NCBI RefSeq assembly: GCF_000024865.1
Contig: NC_013595.1
Location: forward strand, 9,486,001 to 9,550,000
DNA length: 64,000 bases
Direction of reading: 5' to 3'
Origin: Streptosporangium roseum DSM 43021
Lineage (GTDB): Bacteria > Actinomycetota > Actinomycetes > Streptosporangiales > Streptosporangiaceae
Position 1 is the first letter of the stretch. Each line of letters begins with the position of its first letter. Below, piece by piece: positions 33,601 through 42,191 of the stretch. Under the pieces are notes generated by a model. It ran no database searches. It worked only from the letters and a program-made list of their open reading frames with translations, and was not told the DNA's origin. Position numbers and translations under genes: made by a program.

Positions 33601-35130
33601 ATGGTGACCGTCGCCGAACGAGCACGTCTGGAGACGCCTCCAGGCGACTGGAGCGCACGCCTGTGGGCGTTCCTACGCCGCCACCGCGTCTTCGTGGCCG
33701 CGCTCTCGCTGGCGTTCGTGCTGCGTGTCGTCACCATGCTCGGGTACGGCCCGGCGCTGTGGTTCAACGACTCCTTCGAATACGTGTCGGGGGCGGTCAA
33801 CCCCGACAGGCCCAGTGCCCTGCGCCCGAACGGTTATTCCTTCTGGCTCCTCCTGCTGCGCCCCTTCCACAGCTTCGGCCTGGTGGCCTTCACCCAGCAC
33901 CTGATGGGCCTGTCCATCGCGGTGCTGGTCTACGCGCTGCTGCGCAGGAGGTTCGGCCTGCCCGGCTGGGGGGCGACGCTGGCCACGGTGCCGGTGCTGT
34001 TCGACGCCTACCAGATCCAGCTCGAACACCTGATCATGTCCGACACGATGTTCATGCTGCTGGTCGTGGGCGTCGTCACGCTGGTGCTCTGGCACCGGAA
34101 GATGTCCTGGCGGCTCGGCGCGGTCATCGGCCTGCTGCTCGCCCTCACCGCACTGACCCGGTCGATCGGGCTGCCGATCCTCGCCCTGGTCAGCGCCTAC
34201 ATGCTGATCAAGCGCACCGGCTGGAAGCCGATCACGGCGATGTTGACCGCGTGCGCGCTCCCGGTGGTCGCCTACATGGGCTGGTTCGCCTCCGCGCACG
34301 GCACCTTCTCGATGACCAGCAGCGACGGGGCGATCCTCTACATGCGGACCGCGCTGTTCGCCGACTGCAGGAAGATGGAGCTCGACCCCCGTAAGGATCT
34401 CGAGATCGCGCTGCTGTGCATCACCGACCCGCCGAGCGAGCGCAGCTTCTCCGGCCAGAACTACCTGTGGTGGGCCAGGGGCGGCCAGCGCTTCCACGCC
34501 TTCGGGACGGGCAGCACGTTCACCCCGCAGATGAACCAGGCCGCCGGGACGTTCGCCAGGCGGGCCATCATGTCCCAGCCCGGCGACTACCTCGCCCGGG
34601 TGGCTCTCGACTTCTTCCGCGCCTTCCAGTGGGGCCGGCCGCGCTTCCCCGACTACGCGACCTTCCAGCAGTACGAGTTCTCCTTCGAGGACAAGGTGCT
34701 CCCGGCCTGGGCCTCCTACAAGGGCAACACCGACACCGACGCGCGCAAGTACGACCCGAGCCTGCCGACCGCCGAGATCCGCGGGCGGCCGAGCGTCGTC
34801 GGCACCCAGGTCCACGACCCGTGGGCCTCCTTCATGCAGGCCTACCAGCGGACGGTCCGGATGCCCGGCATCGCCGTCGGCGTCCTGCTCCTGATCGGCC
34901 TGGCCGGGGTGGCGGTGCGCTGGCGCAAGCTGGGCGGACCGGTGCTCCTGCCCTGGCTGGCCGCCTTCGGGCTCATCCTGGCCCCGGCCGCGACCGCCGA
35001 GTTCGACTACCGCTACCTGCTGCCCGCGGTGCCGCTGGCCTGTCTCGCCGCCGCGATCTCGCTGCGCCGCGGGTTCGCTAGGCCCACCGCGAGAAAAGCA
35101 TCCGCGTCCACCACTGCCCGTGCGGAATGA
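33601..35130 (+). CDS. GT-C-fold membrane glycosyltransferase (family 39-like)
   Basis: The 509-residue protein has about ten predicted membrane spans (for example VFVAALSLAFVLRVVTML, LGAVIGLLLALTALTRSIGL) and an acidic first outer loop, ALWFNDSFEYVSGAV, comparable to the D-E/D catalytic motif of GT-C enzymes. The large hydrophilic loop at about residues 230-410 lies outside. It would transfer a sugar from a polyprenyl carrier to an acceptor at the outer face. Its 3' end overlaps the pmt gene on the opposite strand by 53 bp, an unusual tail-to-tail overlap. ATG at 33601 and GTG at 33604 are both possible starts. Confidence 0.8.
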   Translation: MVTVAERARLETPPGDWSARLWAFLRRHRVFVAALSLAFVLRVVTMLGYGPALWFNDSFEYVSGAVNPDRPSALRPNGYSFWLLLLRPFHSFGLVAFTQHLMGLSIAVLVYALLRRRFGLPGWGATLATVPVLFDAYQIQLEHLIMSDTMFMLLVVGVVTLVLWHRKMSWRLGAVIGLLLALTALTRSIGLPILALVSAYMLIKRTGWKPITAMLTACALPVVAYMGWFASAHGTFSMTSSDGAILYMRTALFADCRKMELDPRKDLEIALLCITDPPSERSFSGQNYLWWARGGQRFHAFGTGSTFTPQMNQAAGTFARRAIMSQPGDYLARVALDFFRAFQWGRPRFPDYATFQQYEFSFEDKVLPAWASYKGNTDTDARKYDPSLPTAEIRGRPSVVGTQVHDPWASFMQAYQRTVRMPGIAVGVLLLIGLAGVAVRWRKLGGPVLLPWLAAFGLILAPAATAEFDYRYLLPAVPLACLAAAISLRRGFARPTARKASASTTARAE

Positions 35131-36640
35131 TCTCGGCGACGAGCACCGGATGGAGCCAGGCGAAGTTGATCAAGGCGAGGATCATGAAGGCCCCGGCGAA
35201 CGCGGCCCCGACCGCCCGGCGGTTGGGAGCGGCGTCCGCCTTCCCGATGACCAGGCCGGCGGCGAGCACGATCGCCAGGATCATGAAGGGGACCATGGGG
35301 ATCGCGTAGAACAGATACATGGTCCGGTTGTCGGCGATGGCCCAGTAGAACCAGGGCAGCCAGCCGGCGGCGTAGCTCAGCAGGACGGCTCCGGCGCGCC
35401 AGTCGCGGGTGGCCACGTACCAGGCGATCATCGCGATGAGCGCGGCCAGCCCGCCGTACCAGATGACCGGGGTGCCGACCCCGAGCACCTCCTGGGCACA
35501 GCTGTCCGTCCCGCACCCGCTCTTGGGCGTCTCCCAGAAGAACGCCACGGGGCGCAGCAGCAGCGGCCAGCTCCACGGCTCGGACTGGTAGCCGTGCGGG
35601 GTCGCCAGGTCGGTGTGGTAGCCGAGGACCTGGAAGTGGTAGTTCAGCCACGACCGGACCGAGTCGAAGACGAAGTACGCGGGTCCCTGCGAGGTCGCCT
35701 GGGCCCAGTTGCGCCCCCAGCCCAGCGGTGAGGCGAACCAACCGCTCCACGAGGCCACGTAGGCGATCGCCGGAGCCGCCGCCATGGCCGTGAGGGCGGT
35801 GGGCAGGTCCTTGCCGAACATGCCGCCGTACGGCCGGCGCAACCCGACCGCCCGACGGGCCCCGGCGTCCCAGACCAGGGACATGACCGCGAAGGCCACC
35901 AGGAAGAAGATCCCCGACCACTTGACCGCGCACGCCGCGCCCAGGCAGAGCCCGGCCGCGATCCGCCAGGGACGCAGTCCCAGCCACGGGCCGTGCTCGC
36001 TCAGCGGCGAGGTCTCGTACCAGTCGACCAGGCGGCCGCGCGCCCGGTCGCGGTCGACCACCAGGCAGGCGAACCCGGCCAGGACGAAGAACATCAGGAA
36101 GATGTCCAGCAGCGCGGTGCGTGACAGCACCAGGTGCAGTCCCTCGATGGCCAGCAGGAAACCGGCCAGGCAGCCCAGCATGGTGGAGCGGGTCATCCGG
36201 CGGGCCGTCCTGGCCAGGATGAGGATCGACACCACGCCGACCAGCGCCCCGGCGAACCGCCAGCCGAACGGGGTCATGCCGAACACCTGCTCGCCCACAC
36301 CGATCATCCACTTGCCCAGCGGCGGATGGGCCACGTACAGCGGGCAGGGATCGGCCTCGGGCGGGGTGCACCTGACCCAGATGTCGGTGTTACCGGCCAC
36401 GAGCATCCGGTCGGCCACCGGGTCCTCGACCTTGCCGTGCGAGGCACGTTCCACACCGTAGGTGATCAGCGCGAACGCGTCCTTGACGTAGAACGTCTCG
36501 TCGAACACGACCGCGTGCGGGCGTCCCAGGCCGGAGAACCGGAGGATCGCCCCGAACCCGGCGACCAGCAGTGGACCCAGCCAGCCCCACAGGACATTTC
36601 CCGGCATAGGCGGCAGCAGCCGATTCCGCGTTGATCCCAT
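35078..36640 (-). CDS. Protein O-mannosyltransferase (extra copy)
   Basis: This 520-residue GT-C protein is a Pmt: it transfers mannose from polyprenyl-phosphate mannose to Ser/Thr of secreted proteins. Marks are FDETFYVKDAFAL (catalytic DE of the first loop), AHPPLGKWMIGVGEQVFGM, the multi-span core, and ENW-like NWAQATSQGP and WLPWFYWAIADNRTMYLFYAIP. It is the inverted paralogue of the gene at 37696-39312 and shares with it a 526-bp stretch of identical DNA (35800-36325). The mycobacterial gene order pmt-rsmI (divergent) matches the other copy, so this is more likely the added duplicate. It lies downstream of rsmI on the same strand. Confidence 0.92.
   Translation of the reverse strand: MGSTRNRLLPPMPGNVLWGWLGPLLVAGFGAILRFSGLGRPHAVVFDETFYVKDAFALITYGVERASHGKVEDPVADRMLVAGNTDIWVRCTPPEADPCPLYVAHPPLGKWMIGVGEQVFGMTPFGWRFAGALVGVVSILILARTARRMTRSTMLGCLAGFLLAIEGLHLVLSRTALLDIFLMFFVLAGFACLVVDRDRARGRLVDWYETSPLSEHGPWLGLRPWRIAAGLCLGAACAVKWSGIFFLVAFAVMSLVWDAGARRAVGLRRPYGGMFGKDLPTALTAMAAAPAIAYVASWSGWFASPLGWGRNWAQATSQGPAYFVFDSVRSWLNYHFQVLGYHTDLATPHGYQSEPWSWPLLLRPVAFFWETPKSGCGTDSCAQEVLGVGTPVIWYGGLAALIAMIAWYVATRDWRAGAVLLSYAAGWLPWFYWAIADNRTMYLFYAIPMVPFMILAIVLAAGLVIGKADAAPNRRAVGAAFAGAFMILALINFAWLHPVLVAEIIPHGQWWTRMLFSRWA
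35800..36325 (-). repeat. Inverted duplicate arm A, 526 bp identical to 38062-38587
   Basis: The reverse complement of this block is base-for-base identical to 38062-38587 by direct reading. The surrounding pmt sequence is homologous but mismatched (runs of about 70-100 identical bases interrupted by substitutions), which is the pattern left by gene conversion. Confidence 0.9.
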
Positions 36641-36727
36641 TTGGGAAATTATGGGGATAATCCAGCCCTCATGGGGCGCGCAATATAGATCACTTTTGGA
36701 TCTCCCGCATTCTCCGCCTCTGCGGGC

Positions 36728-37564
36728 TCAGCCGCGATGGACCGCGTCGTAGAGATCGCGCTTGGGGATCCCCGCCGCCTTGGCGACGTCGACGATCGCC
36801 TGCTTCCTGGGCACGCCCGTCTCCTCGCGGCGGGCGACCTCGGCGACCAGGTCCTCGACGACCGGCGGCAGGTTCTCCGGGACGTGCCCGGCGACGACCA
36901 CGGTGATCTCCCCCTTGACGCCCTTGGCCGCCCATTCGGCCAGCTCGCCCAGGCCGCCCCGCCGTACCTCCTCGTAGGTCTTGGTGAGCTCCCGGCAGAC
37001 CGCCGCGGGGCGGTCGGCGCCGAGCGCCTCGGCCATCGCCGCCAGCCCGGCCTGCAGCCGGTGCGGCGCCTCGAAGAACACCATCGTGCGCTCCTCCCCG
37101 GCCAGGGCGTCCAGCCTGCGGGCGCGCTCGCCGGGCTTGCGCGGCAGGAAGCCCTCGAAGCAGAAACGGTCACTGGGCAGGCCGGAGACGGCCAGCGCGG
37201 TGGTGACCGCGGACGGGCCGGGCAGCGAGGTGACCGTGATCCCGGCCTCGACGGCCAGACGGGTCAGGCGGTAGCCGGGGTCGGAGACGCCGGGCATGCC
37301 CGCGTCGGTGATGATCAGGACGGTCTTGCCGTCCTGGAGGGCCTGCAGGAGCTCGGCCGCCCGGCCGGCCTCGTTGGCGTCGTAGTAGGAGACGACCCTG
37401 CCCCTGATCTCCGCGCCCAGCTCGCCGGCCAGCCTGCGCAGGCGGCGGGTGTCCTCGGCCGCGACCACGTCGGCGGCCTCCAACGCCCCCCGCAACCGGG
37501 GCGAGGCGTCCCCCACCTGCCCGATCGGAGCCCCCGCGAGCACCAGCCTGCCGTTGTCCGTCAC
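36728..37564 (-). CDS. rsmI: 16S rRNA (cytidine-1402 2'-O) methyltransferase
   Basis: RsmI methylates the ribose of C1402 in the decoding centre. From GTG 37564 (GGAGG nine bases upstream) it is 278 residues: GRLVLAGAPIGQVGDASPR, AAEDTRRLRRLAG, SYYDANE, ITDAGMPGVSDPGYRL (SAM-binding, tetrapyrrole methylase fold), LPGPSAVTTALAVSGLP, and FFEAPHRLQ. The C-terminal helix-turn-helix-like end GVPRKQAIVDVAKAAGIPKR is present. It is flanked on both sides by the inverted pmt copies. Confidence 0.95.
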   Translation of the reverse strand: MTDNGRLVLAGAPIGQVGDASPRLRGALEAADVVAAEDTRRLRRLAGELGAEIRGRVVSYYDANEAGRAAELLQALQDGKTVLIITDAGMPGVSDPGYRLTRLAVEAGITVTSLPGPSAVTTALAVSGLPSDRFCFEGFLPRKPGERARRLDALAGEERTMVFFEAPHRLQAGLAAMAEALGADRPAAVCRELTKTYEEVRRGGLGELAEWAAKGVKGEITVVVAGHVPENLPPVVEDLVAEVARREETGVPRKQAIVDVAKAAGIPKRDLYDAVHRG

Positions 37565-37695
37565 GGTGCCATCCTCCCCCATTCCCGGTGAGATCCCGTC
37601 CCAGGGGGTTTTCATCCCGGGGGGAAGTTCCCTAATTAGGCATGTAGGCGGTGTTTCTTGGGTTGCCCGGTTGGAGTGGCCCGTACGATGTCCGG

Positions 37696-39312
37696 GTGGC
37701 CGTGACCGACTTCACCAACCAGGCGTCCGAGCAGCCGGAGCCCCAGCCGGACGGCGAATCGGCGAGCTCCGTACGAGACCGGCTGGTGCCGCCGATGCGA
37801 GGCGACGCCATGTGGGGCTGGCTGGGCCCGCTGCTGGTGGCGGCATTCGGGGCGATCCTGCGCTTCACCAACCTCGGGCGTCCGAACGCGGTCATGTTCG
37901 ACGAGACGTACTACGCCAAGGACGCGTGGGCGCTGATCAACTTCGGTGCCGAGCGGAACGCGCTCAAGGACGCCGACAAGCTCCTGATGCAGAAGAGCAC
38001 GGAGATCTGGCAGCAGTGCGCGCCGGCCGAGCTCGACAAGTGCGCCTCCTACGTGGTCCACCCGCCGCTGGGCAAGTGGATGATCGGTGTGGGCGAGCAG
38101 GTGTTCGGCATGACCCCGTTCGGCTGGCGGTTCGCCGGGGCGCTGGTCGGCGTGGTGTCGATCCTCATCCTGGCCAGGACGGCCCGCCGGATGACCCGCT
38201 CCACCATGCTGGGCTGCCTGGCCGGTTTCCTGCTGGCCATCGAGGGACTGCACCTGGTGCTGTCACGCACCGCGCTGCTGGACATCTTCCTGATGTTCTT
38301 CGTCCTGGCCGGGTTCGCCTGCCTGGTGGTCGACCGCGACCGGGCGCGCGGCCGCCTGGTCGACTGGTACGAGACCTCGCCGCTGAGCGAGCACGGCCCG
38401 TGGCTGGGACTGCGTCCCTGGCGGATCGCGGCCGGGCTCTGCCTGGGCGCGGCGTGCGCGGTCAAGTGGTCGGGGATCTTCTTCCTGGTGGCCTTCGCGG
38501 TCATGTCCCTGGTCTGGGACGCCGGGGCCCGTCGGGCGGTCGGGTTGCGCCGGCCGTACGGCGGCATGTTCGGCAAGGACCTGCCCAACCTCCTGCTGGC
38601 GATGGGCCTGATCCCCGCGCTGACCTACATGGTCTCGTGGAGCGGCTGGTTCGCCTCCTCCTCCGGCTGGGGGCGCAACTGGGCCCAGGCGACCTCGCAG
38701 GGGCCGTTCTTCTTCGTCTTCGACTCGGTCCGGTCGTGGCTGAACTACCACTTCCAGGTCCTCGGCTTCCACACCGATCTGGCGACCCCGCACAGCTACC
38801 AGTCCGAGCCGTGGAGCTGGCCGCTGCTGCTGCGCCCCGTGGCCTTCTTCTACGAGACGCCCAAGAGCGGATGCGACGCCTCAAGCTGCTCGCAGGCGGT
38901 GCTCGGGGTCGGCACCCCGGTCATCTGGTACGGCGGGCTGGCCGCGCTCATCGCGATGATCGCCTGGTATGTGGCCACCCGCGACTGGCGCGCCGGAGCC
39001 GTCCTGCTGAGCTACGCCGCCGGCTGGCTGCCCTGGTTCTACTGGGCCATCGCCGACAACCGGACCATGTTCCTGTTCTACGCGATCCCCATGGTCCCCT
39101 TCATGATCCTGGCGATCGTGCTCGCCGCCGGCCTGATCATCGGCCCGGTGAACGCCGCACCACGACGGCGTATCGTCGGCGCCTCGATCGTGGGCGCCTT
39201 CACGCTGCTGTCGCTCATCAACTTCTGGTGGCTCTACCCCGTGCTCACCGCCGAGATCATCCCTTACGCGGAGTGGCATTCGCGCATGCTCTTCAAGAAG
39301 GGCTGGGTCTGA
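37696..39312 (+). CDS. pmt: Protein O-mannosyltransferase
   Basis: From GTG 37696 (GTG 37702 also possible; no clear SD) the protein is about 538 residues. It has a polar N-terminus rich in Pro/Glu, then the Pmt core: FDETYYAKDAWAL (catalytic DE), VHPPLGKWMIGVGEQ, LSRTALLDIFLMFFVLAG, and DNRTMFLFYAIPMVPFMIL near the end. It is divergent from rsmI, the order of Rv1002c-Rv1003, so it is the ancestral copy. The core (38062-38587) is identical in DNA to the inverted paralogue, whereas the first outer loop (residues about 85-125) differs strongly, so the two enzymes may select different acceptors. Confidence 0.93.
   Translation: MAVTDFTNQASEQPEPQPDGESASSVRDRLVPPMRGDAMWGWLGPLLVAAFGAILRFTNLGRPNAVMFDETYYAKDAWALINFGAERNALKDADKLLMQKSTEIWQQCAPAELDKCASYVVHPPLGKWMIGVGEQVFGMTPFGWRFAGALVGVVSILILARTARRMTRSTMLGCLAGFLLAIEGLHLVLSRTALLDIFLMFFVLAGFACLVVDRDRARGRLVDWYETSPLSEHGPWLGLRPWRIAAGLCLGAACAVKWSGIFFLVAFAVMSLVWDAGARRAVGLRRPYGGMFGKDLPNLLLAMGLIPALTYMVSWSGWFASSSGWGRNWAQATSQGPFFFVFDSVRSWLNYHFQVLGFHTDLATPHSYQSEPWSWPLLLRPVAFFYETPKSGCDASSCSQAVLGVGTPVIWYGGLAALIAMIAWYVATRDWRAGAVLLSYAAGWLPWFYWAIADNRTMFLFYAIPMVPFMILAIVLAAGLIIGPVNAAPRRRIVGASIVGAFTLLSLINFWWLYPVLTAEIIPYAEWHSRMLFKKGWV
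38062..38587 (+). repeat. Inverted duplicate arm B, 526 bp identical to 35800-36325
   Basis: This is the partner of arm A. Further near-identical runs follow, such as 38898-38969 and 38971-39070, separated by a single silent change at 38970. Confidence 0.9.
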
Positions 39313-39424
39313 CCGTCCACACATATGAGCTGCTTAGTGCTGATTCCTTAGGGTAGGCGACGTGCACGATCCATTACGTCACGTTCATCGTCAGGGCAGG
39401 CCCGCATACGGCAGACTTCGAAGC

Positions 39425-40639
39425 ATGCCTGCACCGGACGTGGCCGCGCTCCTCTCCGAGCTGGAGCGGTCCGAGCCCGACTACGCCGAGCACGCCCGGA
39501 GCGCCATCGACTGGCTGACCGGCGGCGAGCCGCTGGAGACCATCACCGAGCTCAACGTGTGCGAGTTCCTCTGGTACACACTGCCGACCAAGGTCTCCGG
39601 CGACCGTCCCGCGATCGCCCGCGCGCTGGCCAGCCTCCTCCGGCTGGGCGGCCTGGAACGTTACGCCGCGCTCTGCCTCTCCTCCGCGACGGCGCAGATC
39701 CTGCGCACCTACGCCCGCTCCGGCGAGGATGCCGGGATGGCCGCCTACCAGAGCGCTCTGGACGCCACCGGGGTGCTCCCGCCCGACGTGCCGGAGCTGC
39801 GGTGGAGCTCGATCATGGGTCCCGAGGAGCTGGGCGCGCACGGCGCGTGCTCGGCCGCCCTGGAGCTCGCCATCGTCTCCGGGGAGCTCGCCATCGGCTC
39901 CCCCGAACGGCAGGCGCTGACCCGCCAGTGGCTGACCACGCCCCGGCCCGAGCTCGGCGGGGACAACTGGCTCCACCGGGTCCAGGGTGAGCGCCTGAAC
40001 CGCTGGGTGCTCGGCCGGGGCACCGCCTGGCGCGAGCTCGCCCAGCCCTTCGAGGTGCGCCTGCACGCCCCGATCCCGGCTCCGGCCGAGGACCACCTTG
40101 AGGCGCTGCGATGGCTGCTGGAGCAGGGCCGCCGGCAGGGCGGCGTCCCGCTGACCCAGCGGCACAACCTGGCCCGCTCGGTGCTCGCGGAGAGTCCCTG
40201 GAGCGGCGCGGAGCTGGCGGCGGTCCGCGAGGTGGCCCAGGGGCAGATGGGCGCGCTGCGCCGCGCCGGGAGGCGGCTGGTGATCACCTCGACCGGGGAA
40301 CGCCTGCTCCACGACCGCGACCTGCTCTGGGAGGCCGCGGCCGCCGCGCTGCTGGCCCCGGCGTCCGGGGAGCACGGCTTCAGGGCCTCGGCCCGGGAGG
40401 TGGCGCTGATGCTGCTCGCCGACGGCTCACCCGCGGACCGCGACCGCGTCGCCTCGGTGATCGACTGCGAGGAGTGGCAGACCTCGGAGGTGGACGACTC
40501 GCTGGCCGACCTGGGGCGGCGCCTGGACGCCTTCGGCCTGCGGCGGGCGGGCAGGCTCACCCCCGCGGGCCGGTCGGCCGCCCTGGCCGCGCTGAGGAGC
40601 CACGCGCTGCGGCCCCGCCAGTACGTCAACATGAGCTGA
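39425..40639 (+). CDS. Protein of unknown function (404 aa)
   Basis: A soluble, helix-rich protein with no signal peptide or membrane span, starting MPAPDVAALLSELERSEPDY. Nothing in it matches a catalytic motif I know. The segment SGAELAAVREVAQGQMGALRRAGRRLVIT (given here as two joined helices and a strand, residues about 260-290), with LRRAGRLTPAGRSAALAAL near the C-terminus, resembles helix-strand elements of winged-helix domains found in actinobacterial proteins of unknown function. Codon usage is typical for the chromosome. The start is the ATG nearest the first conserved-looking helix; an upstream extension to 39362 is open but lacks an RBS. Confidence 0.7.
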   Translation: MPAPDVAALLSELERSEPDYAEHARSAIDWLTGGEPLETITELNVCEFLWYTLPTKVSGDRPAIARALASLLRLGGLERYAALCLSSATAQILRTYARSGEDAGMAAYQSALDATGVLPPDVPELRWSSIMGPEELGAHGACSAALELAIVSGELAIGSPERQALTRQWLTTPRPELGGDNWLHRVQGERLNRWVLGRGTAWRELAQPFEVRLHAPIPAPAEDHLEALRWLLEQGRRQGGVPLTQRHNLARSVLAESPWSGAELAAVREVAQGQMGALRRAGRRLVITSTGERLLHDRDLLWEAAAAALLAPASGEHGFRASAREVALMLLADGSPADRDRVASVIDCEEWQTSEVDDSLADLGRRLDAFGLRRAGRLTPAGRSAALAALRSHALRPRQYVNMS

Positions 40640-40646
40640 TCCGCCT

Positions 40647-40735
40647 GGGTGATTCCCGCGGCCCGTCGGCATGGACCGACCCCGGGGTGATTCCCGCGGA
40701 CATCGGCATGGAGCGACTCCGGGGTGATTCCCGCC
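40647..40735. repeat. Tandem repeat, 37-38 bp unit, 2.4 copies
   Basis: GGGTGATTCCCGC recurs at 40647, 40685 and 40722, with the following GTCGGCATGGACCGACYCC-like bases also repeated. The array fills the gap between the hypothetical gene and the exporter gene. Its function is unknown; it may be a minisatellite. Confidence 0.75.
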
Positions 40736-40782
40736 ACTGCCCGGAACCGACTAATCCATCACAGCCGGGGCAGTGGCCGTGC

Positions 40783-42054
40783 GTGTCCGAGCCCATCTCC
40801 AGTGACCGCGCCGAACCGGCCGCTCCCGTCCCCGCCACCGTCCCCGCCGCCTCCGCCAAGGCCGCCCCCGCCGACGAGGCCGAGCCGGTCCTCACCTCGG
40901 CCGGCCCCGTGCGCCCTCTCGAAGCCCCCGCCGACGGACCGGTCCTCACCTCCGCGGGTCCCGTGCGACCGCTGGAGGCCCCCACCGACATGGCCACCAC
41001 CGACCTGCCCTTCGGCCGGCCGGGGCGGTCGATGCGCGGCAACCCGTTCGTGTTCGGCTTCACCGCCGCCCTGGGCGTGCTCACCGCCTGGTGGCTGGTG
41101 CAGGCGGTCATGAGCGCGAGTTCGGTGCTGATCCTCATCATCGTCTCGCTCTTCCTCGCCATCGGCCTGAACCCCGCCGTCGAGAACCTGCAGAAGCGCG
41201 GGCTCGCCCGCGTGGTCGCCATCACCGTGGTCTTCCTCGGCGTCATCGCCGTCTTCGCCGTCTTCGGCCTGGCCGTGGTGCCGCCGCTGACCACGCAGTC
41301 GACCGACTTCGTGGAGAAGCTCCCGCAGTACGTCCAGGAGCTGCAGAACAATCCGATGATCCGCGACCTGGACCAGCGCTTCCAGATCCTGGAGAAGCTC
41401 CAGCAGTACGTCACGAGCGGCGACTTCGGCAGCCAGATGTTCGGCGGCGTCCTCGGCTTCGGCCAGGTGCTCATCGGGGCGGTCTTCAACGCGCTGACGG
41501 TCCTGGTCCTGACGCTCTACTTCCTGGGCTCGCTGAACTCGCTCAAGAAGATGGCCTACCGCCTGGTGCCGAAGTCCCGCCGGACCCGCGCCGGCCTGCT
41601 CGGCGACAAGATCATCGACAGCATCGGCGGCTACGTCGCCGGCAACCTGATCATCTCGCTGATCGCCGGAGTGACGACCTTCTTCTTCCTGATCGCCATG
41701 AAGGTCCCCTACGCCCTGGCACTGGCCCTCATCGTGGCCCTGACCGACCTCATCCCGATGGTCGGCGCCTTCATCGGCGCGGGGGTCGCCTCCCTGGTCG
41801 GATTCTTCGTCTCACCGACCGTCGGCATCATCTGCGTGATCTTCTTCACCGTCTACCAGCAGGTCGAGAACTACTGGATCGCGCCGAGCGTGATGAAGAG
41901 CTCGGTGGACGTCCCGCCGCTCGCCACGATCGTCGGTGCCCTGGTCGGCGGCGCCCTGCTCGGCGTGGTCGGCGCCCTGCTGGGCATCCCGCTGGTCGCG
42001 GCCCTCCTGCTCATCGTCCGCGAGGTCGTCATGCCCCGCCAGGAACAGGTCTGA
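40783..42054 (+). CDS. AI-2E family (PerM/YdiK-like) transporter
   Basis: From GTG 40783 the product is 423 residues. A 90-residue polar Ala/Pro/Glu-rich N-terminus contains a perfect internal repeat of the phrase LTSAGPVRPLEAP. Then follow about eight membrane spans with the AI-2E transporter pattern: FLAIGLNPAVENLQKRGLAR, a long periplasmic helical domain (FVEKLPQYVQELQNNP), LYFLGSLNSLKKMAYRLVP, GYVAGNLIISLIAG, and LIPMVGAFIGAGVA with YQQVENYWIAPSVM. Members export small molecules or act as Na+/H+ antiporters; the substrate is not predictable. Confidence 0.88.
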   Translation: MSEPISSDRAEPAAPVPATVPAASAKAAPADEAEPVLTSAGPVRPLEAPADGPVLTSAGPVRPLEAPTDMATTDLPFGRPGRSMRGNPFVFGFTAALGVLTAWWLVQAVMSASSVLILIIVSLFLAIGLNPAVENLQKRGLARVVAITVVFLGVIAVFAVFGLAVVPPLTTQSTDFVEKLPQYVQELQNNPMIRDLDQRFQILEKLQQYVTSGDFGSQMFGGVLGFGQVLIGAVFNALTVLVLTLYFLGSLNSLKKMAYRLVPKSRRTRAGLLGDKIIDSIGGYVAGNLIISLIAGVTTFFFLIAMKVPYALALALIVALTDLIPMVGAFIGAGVASLVGFFVSPTVGIICVIFFTVYQQVENYWIAPSVMKSSVDVPPLATIVGALVGGALLGVVGALLGIPLVAALLLIVREVVMPRQEQV

Positions 42055-42191
42055 CCCGGCCCGCCCGGAGGACCCGGCTGGAGGGGCCCGGGGTGTTCGC
42101 CGGGGACGTGCGGCGGTTCTTCGAGAACCTCGTGTGAGGCCGACGGTATTCGCGGTCACCTTCTGACCGCGATCGGTGCCACCATCGTCGG

